Shown one piece after another: positions 24,546-29,118 of a stretch of DNA of 29,118 nt; position 1 is the first letter of the stretch; each line of letters starts with the position of its first letter. The stretch covers positions 1 to 29,118 of the forward strand of contig JAEYXG010000360.1 of NCBI GenBank assembly GCA_023428585.1, given 5' to 3'. The DNA is from Bacteroidota bacterium. Lineage in GTDB: Bacteria; Bacteroidota; Bacteroidia; Bacteroidales; Lentimicrobiaceae. The notes under the pieces were generated by a model. The model was not told where the DNA came from. It saw nothing but the letters and a program-made list of their open reading frames with translations, and ran no database searches. The translations under genes and the position numbers were made by a program.

Positions 24546-27272
24546 ATGGAAAGCAACCTTTTCGCACAATTGGAAGAAGATATTACTGAACAGACAGGTA
24601 AAAGTAATGTTAAAGACTATTACAATGAGATGCTAGAAAAGCGCGTACGCCCCACAAAGGAACTCGTTGATGAACAAAATGTACTCCCAGTAAAATCAAT
24701 GGAAACTAACATAAAAACTGAAAATTCTTCTAAGCCTGTTGAATACACCGCTTACTCTGATGAAGAGATAATGGCAAAGGCTACCGCCTATTTTGAGGGC
24801 GATACGCTTGCTGCCAATGTATGGATGCACAAGTATGCCCTGAAAGATAGTGATGGCAATACATATGAACGCACCCCTGATGATATGCATCATAGGTTGG
24901 CAGCTGAGGTTGCACGTATTGAAAAGAAATACCCTAATCCTGTTAGTGAAGAAGAGGTATTTGAGGTCTTTCGCAATTTCAAGTATATTATACCACAAGG
25001 CAGCCCAATGGCAGGCATGGGCAATAACTTCCAGGTATCGTCATTAAGTAATTGCTTCGTTATCGGTGGTGACGGTAATTATGACTCCTATGGAGGAATC
25101 ATGAAGATTGACCAGGAGCAGGTCCAGCTTATGAAACGCAGGGGTGGGGTAGGTCATGATCTATCCCATATCAGGCCTACCGGCAGTCCCGTGAAGAACA
25201 GTGCGCTTACATCAACCGGTATTGTTCCATTTATGGAAAGATATTCAAATTCCACCAGGGAAGTCGCTCAGGATGGCCGCCGCGGTGCACTCATGCTTAC
25301 CATCTCAGTGAAACATCCCGATGCTGAAAAGTTTATCGATGCCAAACTGGAACAGGGCAAGGTTACCGGTGCCAATATATCAGTGAAGATTGATGATAAC
25401 TTCATGCAAGCCGTTAAAAATGGCAGTTCCTACAGACAGCAATACCCCATTGTTTCTAATGATCCTCTCAAGGTATCTGAAATTGATGCCATTGGCCTAT
25501 GGAACAAGATAATTCACAATGCATGGCAATCGGCTGAACCCGGTGTCCTTTTCTGGGATACCGTTGTCAGGGAATCAGTTCCTGATTGCTATGCTGATCT
25601 CGGCTTTAAAACACTATCAACTAACCCTTGCGGTGAAATTCCCTTATGCCCATACGATAGTTGCAGGCTTATAGCCATTAACCTATACAGCTATGTGGAG
25701 AATCCATTTACTCCCCAGGCATCATTCAACTATCCTCTATTTCGTAAACATGCGGCCCTTGCATTGAGGATAATGGATGACATCATTGACCTCGAAAGCG
25801 AGAAAATTGATGCCATTATTGCAAAGATAAAGAATGACCCCGAAGATGAAGAGATCAAGCGCATTGAACGGAAACTATGGGAGAATATTAAGGAGAAAAC
25901 TCTCAAAGGCCGTCGTACCGGTATTGGCATTACTGCTGAGGGTGATATGCTGGCAGCATTGGGCTTACGCTATGGTACGGAAGCAGCCACTGAATTCTCT
26001 GTAAATGTTCATAAAATACTTGCCACTGAAGTTTATGGTGCAAGTGCTGACCTGGCTGGCGAGAGGGGACCGTTCCCTATTTTTGATATTGAACGAGAGA
26101 AGAATAATCCTTTCATACAAAGGCTTAAGGCTGAATCACCTGAGGTATATGAAAAGATGCGTAAACATGGCCGCCGTAATATTGCCATGCTTACCATCGC
26201 ACCAACAGGTAGTGTTAGTATTTGTACACAAACAACTTCGGGTATTGAGCCCGTGTTTATGGTAAGCTACAAACGCCGCCGTAAAGTGAATCCAAACGAT
26301 AAGAATGTTAAAGTTAATTTCGTTGATGAAGTTGGTGATTCATGGGAAGAGTATAATGTATTTCACCCCAAGTTTGTTGATTGGCTTAAAATTAATGGAT
26401 ATGATCCGGATGAGGTCAAGTTGTACGACGAAAAGCAGCTGGAACTGATAATTGAGAAATCACCCTACTATAAAGCTACCAGTAATGATATTGATTGGCT
26501 GAATAAGGTTAAAATGCAGGGGGCAATACAGAAATGGGTGGACCACTCCATCAGCGTTACCGTTAACCTGCCTAAAGAAGCCACTGAAGAGCTTGTTAGT
26601 CAGGTGTATCTAACGGCTTGGGAAAGTGGTTGCAAAGGTATGACCATATACCGTGATGGTTCGCGTGCCGGTGTTTTGGTAAGCAACGATAAGCCTGAAA
26701 AGGAGCAAACGGAATTTCATGAAACCAACGCACCTCCCCGGCCTGTTAAACTGGAGGCTGATATTGTCCGATTCCAGAATGACTATGAGAAATGGATTGC
26801 CGTAATTGGACTGCTTGATAATAAACCCTATGAAATATTTACCGGTAAGGCTGATGGTTTCTTCCTGCCTCCATGGGTTAGCAAGGGATGGGTCATCAAG
26901 AGCAAGGAAGGTACCGAGAAAGCCCGGTATGATTTCCAGTTCCTTGATAAGGAAGGCTACAAAGTCACTTTTGAAGGTCTATCCAGATCGTTCAATAAGG
27001 AGTACTGGAACTATGCCAAGCTTATATCAGGTATTCTTCGTCATGGCATGCCACTGCCATTCCTAGTGAATCTCATTGATAACCTTACTTTTGATAACGA
27101 TAGCATCAATACCTGGAAAAATGGTGTGGTGCGTTCTCTGAAACGGTATATTCCTGATGGAACTCAGGTTAAGAGTAAAACTGAGTGTCCTCAGTGTAAG
27201 GAGAAGGATGGCCTTATCTATAAGGAAGGCTGCCTTACCTGCAAGCATTGCGGCTACTCAAAGTGCGGATGA
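24546..27272 (+). CDS. nrdJ: Adenosylcobalamin-dependent (class II) ribonucleotide reductase
   Basis: Makes deoxyribonucleotides from ribonucleotides, generating its thiyl radical with coenzyme B12, so it works with or without oxygen. The 908 residues contain C170 (SLSNCFVIGG), the active-site block N360-P-C362-G-E364 (radical cysteine C362), and C373 eleven residues later, the spacing seen in Thermotoga NrdJ. Also present are the RRGGVGHDLSHIRP substrate loop (about 198-211) and a late QTTSGIEPVF block. The C-terminus (about 880-908) has CPQC...CLTCKHCGYSKC, a zinc-ribbon-like tail that normally recharges the active-site disulfide. No ATP-cone domain is evident in the first 70 residues, which are polar and variable. 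Monocistronic, preceded by a 550-bp gap. No nrdR is nearby. Confidence 0.94.
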   Translation: MESNLFAQLEEDITEQTGKSNVKDYYNEMLEKRVRPTKELVDEQNVLPVKSMETNIKTENSSKPVEYTAYSDEEIMAKATAYFEGDTLAANVWMHKYALKDSDGNTYERTPDDMHHRLAAEVARIEKKYPNPVSEEEVFEVFRNFKYIIPQGSPMAGMGNNFQVSSLSNCFVIGGDGNYDSYGGIMKIDQEQVQLMKRRGGVGHDLSHIRPTGSPVKNSALTSTGIVPFMERYSNSTREVAQDGRRGALMLTISVKHPDAEKFIDAKLEQGKVTGANISVKIDDNFMQAVKNGSSYRQQYPIVSNDPLKVSEIDAIGLWNKIIHNAWQSAEPGVLFWDTVVRESVPDCYADLGFKTLSTNPCGEIPLCPYDSCRLIAINLYSYVENPFTPQASFNYPLFRKHAALALRIMDDIIDLESEKIDAIIAKIKNDPEDEEIKRIERKLWENIKEKTLKGRRTGIGITAEGDMLAALGLRYGTEAATEFSVNVHKILATEVYGASADLAGERGPFPIFDIEREKNNPFIQRLKAESPEVYEKMRKHGRRNIAMLTIAPTGSVSICTQTTSGIEPVFMVSYKRRRKVNPNDKNVKVNFVDEVGDSWEEYNVFHPKFVDWLKINGYDPDEVKLYDEKQLELIIEKSPYYKATSNDIDWLNKVKMQGAIQKWVDHSISVTVNLPKEATEELVSQVYLTAWESGCKGMTIYRDGSRAGVLVSNDKPEKEQTEFHETNAPPRPVKLEADIVRFQNDYEKWIAVIGLLDNKPYEIFTGKADGFFLPPWVSKGWVIKSKEGTEKARYDFQFLDKEGYKVTFEGLSRSFNKEYWNYAKLISGILRHGMPLPFLVNLIDNLTFDNDSINTWKNGVVRSLKRYIPDGTQVKSKTECPQCKEKDGLIYKEGCLTCKHCGYSKCG

Positions 27273-27319
27273 TGCTAATGTAGTTCAGCCTTTACTATCG
27301 CAAAATTGACCCGATTATA

Positions 27320-27386
27320 CTTGTCAACCGGTTAATTGTAGGTGAAATCCCGACAAGCTGCTATCGGTTTCAGTTTATGATAGCAG
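27320..27386. repeat. Two adjacent hairpins between nrdJ and the repeat-protein gene
   Basis: CTTGTC (27320-27325) pairs with GACAAG (27352-27357) around a loop holding the palindrome AACCGGTT. Directly after it CTGCTATC (27358-27365) pairs with GATAGCAG (27379-27386). No T-run follows on either strand, so classic intrinsic termination is doubtful. It lies in a 127-bp convergent gap and may stabilise or end the transcripts. Confidence 0.4.
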
Positions 27387-27399
27387 AGGCATTTGAATA

Positions 27400-27798
27400 T
27401 CAGAAGTGTATCTTGTGGTGATCAAACACCTGATTATCGCGGAAGAAACGTATCTTTTCAGCAATCATGACAAATACCTTCAGGTCGCGCTTATTTAGCC
27501 AATCAATGGCTTCAGGTTGATTATGGCAGGCATCTGAGAGGATTGCCAGAAAAAAGTACTGGTTATTGTTAAGCCATTGATAAGCAGTCGCACTGTCGTC
27601 AATGGCACTGTCGAGGGCGGCATATTGCCTGAAGCCATTCTTTACGAGCCAACCAAATGCTTCTTCACTTCCCCTGATTGCACCCGATAGTGCGGCAAGT
27701 TCAGGATACCCGTTTGTGAGCAACCAACGAAATAATTCGTCATTGCCACTAAAGGTTTCGCCGAAAGCGATCAATATCTTTACCGGATAATGGAGCAT
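27400..27798 (-). CDS. Small protein built of four exact 25-residue helical repeats
   Basis: Unrecognised 132-residue protein. The pair Trp-Leu recurs at 25-26, 50-51, 75-76 and 100-101, an exact 25-residue period. Other positions follow the same period: N29/N54/N79, L37/L62/L87/I112, A40/A65/A90. The unit reads roughly as a helix with AxxWLxxN followed by a helix with AxLSxAI, so a small alpha-solenoid is likely. There is no signal peptide, membrane helix or catalytic motif. It follows the radical SAM gene by 31 bp on the same strand and is probably co-transcribed, so it could be a protein partner of that enzyme (inference). The composition (Trp, Asn, Ala, Leu) and the regular period argue that it is a true gene. 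Confidence 0.75.
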   Translation of the reverse strand: MLHYPVKILIAFGETFSGNDELFRWLLTNGYPELAALSGAIRGSEEAFGWLVKNGFRQYAALDSAIDDSATAYQWLNNNQYFFLAILSDACHNQPEAIDWLNKRDLKVFVMIAEKIRFFRDNQVFDHHKIHF

Positions 27799-27829
27799 TG
27801 GGATAGCTTTTTACCTATTGAATTGCCAA

Positions 27830-28609
27830 TTAATTATATACTTCTACATCTAGGTTTATTTGCCTGACCTTCTCAGCAATCTTTTTTAATTCATCAGCTG
27901 AAACTTTTACCAATCCTTCTTCAGGTGTTTCCCTGGATATGGAATATAGCATCACCAGTGAAGGCTTGATCTCCTCAAGATGCCTTAACCATAATTCAAT
28001 CTCCTCTTCAGTTGTATTGTCAACAATTTCACCTTTTATAATGCCTCTAACAAATAAAGTCTGGATGATTACATTTCCGTTGAATGATTTCAGTTGTTCC
28101 ACCACATCCTTTAATGAAATTGGCGATAGAGGACGGTTTATTGCATTAAACATCTGCTCACTTCCTGCATCAAGTTTCAGCACATTGTGGTCTATTTTAA
28201 GTAACGCATCATGTACTGATTTCTTGTTTAGTTTAGTGGAATTTGAAAGCACGGTAATTTTAGCCAGAGGGAAATATATATCTCTAAGTGCAATGGTTCT
28301 ATCTATTATATCAGCAAAACCCGGATGTATGGTGGGTTCTCCATTACCTGCAAATGTGATGTTGTCAGGTTTCAGGTTTTTTTCATGCAGCTCTTTAAAT
28401 CTCTCTTCCAGTGCGGTAAGTATTTCTATGGTTGGATATAGCCTGGCACGTTTGTCCTGATCTTGATCAGTCAATCCGCATTCGCAATAAATACAATTAA
28501 ATGTGCAATATTTCATTGTATCAGGCAACAAATTGATGCCTAATGAAATACCAAACCGACGGCTACTAACAGGGCCAAATACAATTTCATTAAAAAGAAA
28601 ACCTGACAT
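27830..28609 (-). CDS. Radical SAM protein (COG0731-like)
   Basis: Radical S-adenosylmethionine enzyme of unknown substrate. From the ATG at 28609 it has 259 residues. It begins SGFLFNEIVFGPVSSRRFG and carries the cluster motif C-x3-C-x2-C in KYCTFNCIYCECG. FAGNGEPTIHP follows as the SAM-contact region, and LKLDAGS lies further on. This layout is that of a group often annotated as wyosine-synthetase-related, but true wyosine synthesis is archaeal/eukaryotic, so that label should not be taken literally. No extra iron-sulfur SPASM domain is visible. An ATG at 28624 is excluded because it lies within the -7 box (28629-28621). First gene of a probable two-gene unit with the repeat protein. Confidence 0.85.
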   Translation of the reverse strand: MSGFLFNEIVFGPVSSRRFGISLGINLLPDTMKYCTFNCIYCECGLTDQDQDKRARLYPTIEILTALEERFKELHEKNLKPDNITFAGNGEPTIHPGFADIIDRTIALRDIYFPLAKITVLSNSTKLNKKSVHDALLKIDHNVLKLDAGSEQMFNAINRPLSPISLKDVVEQLKSFNGNVIIQTLFVRGIIKGEIVDNTTEEEIELWLRHLEEIKPSLVMLYSISRETPEEGLVKVSADELKKIAEKVRQINLDVEVYN

Positions 28610-28620
28610 AACATTTTTTT

Positions 28621-28629
28621 GCAAAAGTA
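28621..28629 (-). promoter_or_regulatory. -7 box of the radical SAM gene promoter
   Basis: Minus-strand TACTTTTGC matches TAnnTTTGY. The ATG at 28609 is 12 bases downstream, so the leader is only about 8 nt. No clear -33 TTTG was seen. Confidence 0.5.
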
Positions 28630-28837
28630 AGAATTATAAGCAGCTCTCCTGTAGCTATAACCGCCTGAAATAAAATTGGAGATCAGGTTGCTTACATTAA
28701 ACATTATATATCATGCAGGGTTAAATGACAATGAATTTCTATAGGTTAACAAATTTTGATGCCTGAAGAGGCAACAGGCAATTTTAGTGTAGCGTAACGA
28801 GATTCATCCAGTTATATGGTTATATCTAAATATTCCA

Positions 28838-28845
28838 TAATTTTG
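28838..28845 (+). promoter_or_regulatory. Promoter of the polyprenyl synthetase gene
   Basis: TAATTTTG matches TAnnTTTG. TATG (28815-28818) sits exactly 19 bp upstream as a one-mismatch -33 element. It predicts a leader of about 14 nt. Confidence 0.5.
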
Positions 28846-28863
28846 GGTTACTAATCTTAAAGA

Positions 28864-29118
28864 ATGACTTCCCTAAAAGAAATTAAAGCTCCGGTTGAAC
28901 AACATATTCTGGAATTTGACAAGAGATTCAGATCATCCATGCGAAGCTCTGTTCCTTTACTTGACAAGATCACAGCCTATCTGGTAAAAAGAAAGGGGAA
29001 ACAGATCAGACCATTGTTTGTATTTCTCACAGCACAAACCTGTGGAGAAGTTAATGATGGGACATATAGGGCCGCTTCACTCATTGAGCTGTTGCATACG
29101 GCAACACTTATACATGAT
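28864..29118 (+). CDS. Polyprenyl (trans-isoprenyl) diphosphate synthase, N-terminal part, cut by the window end
   Basis: The first 85 codons are present. In this family the enzyme condenses isopentenyl diphosphate units into the long prenyl chain used for menaquinone or lipid carriers. Seen are KRKGKQIRPLFVFLTAQ (the GKxxRP substrate-binding motif, about 38-54) and SLIELLHTATLIHD. The latter leads into the first aspartate-rich motif, which is lost beyond base 29118. The N-terminus (KEIKAPVEQHILEFDKRFRSSM) resembles octaprenyl/heptaprenyl synthases. Chain length cannot be judged without the rest. Confidence 0.88.
   Translation, partial: MTSLKEIKAPVEQHILEFDKRFRSSMRSSVPLLDKITAYLVKRKGKQIRPLFVFLTAQTCGEVNDGTYRAASLIELLHTATLIHD

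Noticed and set aside
27939..28460. Plus-strand open frame of 173 codons
   Set aside because: It lies wholly antisense within the radical SAM gene, whose motifs are clear. Its Ser-rich content is typical of an antisense shadow.
28760..28780. TGCCTG/CAGGCA hairpin as a terminator
   Set aside because: The stem is only 6 bp with a 9-nt loop and a poor T-run, and no gene on either strand ends there.
1..29118. CRISPR array, prophage, insertion sequence or defence island
   Set aside because: No regularly spaced repeats, transposase, integrase, phage structural genes or toxin-antitoxin-like pairs were seen. The gene content is housekeeping, respiratory and envelope functions.

Overview
The window looks like a chromosomal segment of an anaerobic or facultative member of the Bacteroidota, probably Bacteroidales/Marinilabiliales-like. 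This is inferred from several things. The DNA is low in G+C. Genes lack convincing Shine-Dalgarno sequences and have A-rich leaders. Many start regions carry the Bacteroidota-type promoter (TTTG, about 19 bp, TAnnTTTG). The ExbB / small membrane protein / ExbD / ExbD cluster, the SDR-type threonine dehydrogenase, the B12-dependent ribonucleotide reductase and the large secreted beta-barrel proteins fit the same group. There is no sign of phage, insertion sequences or CRISPR. Most of the window is ordinary core genome.

Layout. 1-3864 (minus): a three-gene molybdopterin oxidoreductase operon of the polysulfide/thiosulfate reductase type (PsrA, PsrB, PsrC). 4159-6635 (plus): a tRNA-dihydrouridine synthase and an NtrC-type sigma-54 response regulator, closed by a hairpin terminator. 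6687-9127: divergent tdh and kbl, the two enzymes that turn threonine into glycine plus acetyl-CoA. 9157-9207: a perfect 23-bp terminator hairpin shared with a convergent membrane glycosyltransferase (9243-10745). 10919-12319: a beta-CASP metallo-beta-lactamase RNase-like protein with its own terminator. 12460-14685 (minus): a TonB-energising cluster whose exbB reading frame is broken by one in-frame TAA. 14766-14853: tRNA-Ser(GGA). 15103-18798 (minus): an outer-membrane barrel protein, an acetyl-esterase-like hydrolase, and overlapping asparaginase and TatD nuclease genes. 18876-19874 (plus): a family 9 glycosyltransferase. 19917-20555 (minus): a glyoxalase-II-like hydrolase. 20744-23995: a 1083-residue outer-membrane protein with an apparently inactivated peptidase domain. 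24546-27272: class II ribonucleotide reductase. 27400-28609 (minus): a radical SAM protein and a small protein made of exact 25-residue repeats. 28864-end: the start of a polyprenyl synthetase.

How they work together. The Psr-type complex would pass electrons from the quinol pool to a sulfur compound outside the inner membrane. The Exb/TonB motor would energise outer-membrane uptake. Threonine and asparagine catabolism feed central carbon and nitrogen metabolism. The glycosyltransferases and the prenyl synthetase belong to envelope and quinone/lipid-carrier biosynthesis.

I did not find a convincing new defence or mobile system. The items most worth a second look are the nonsense codon in exbB, the degenerate-peptidase/propeller/barrel protein, the 25-residue repeat protein, the Cys-Gly tail of Kbl, and the back-to-back promoters that make tatD look leaderless.
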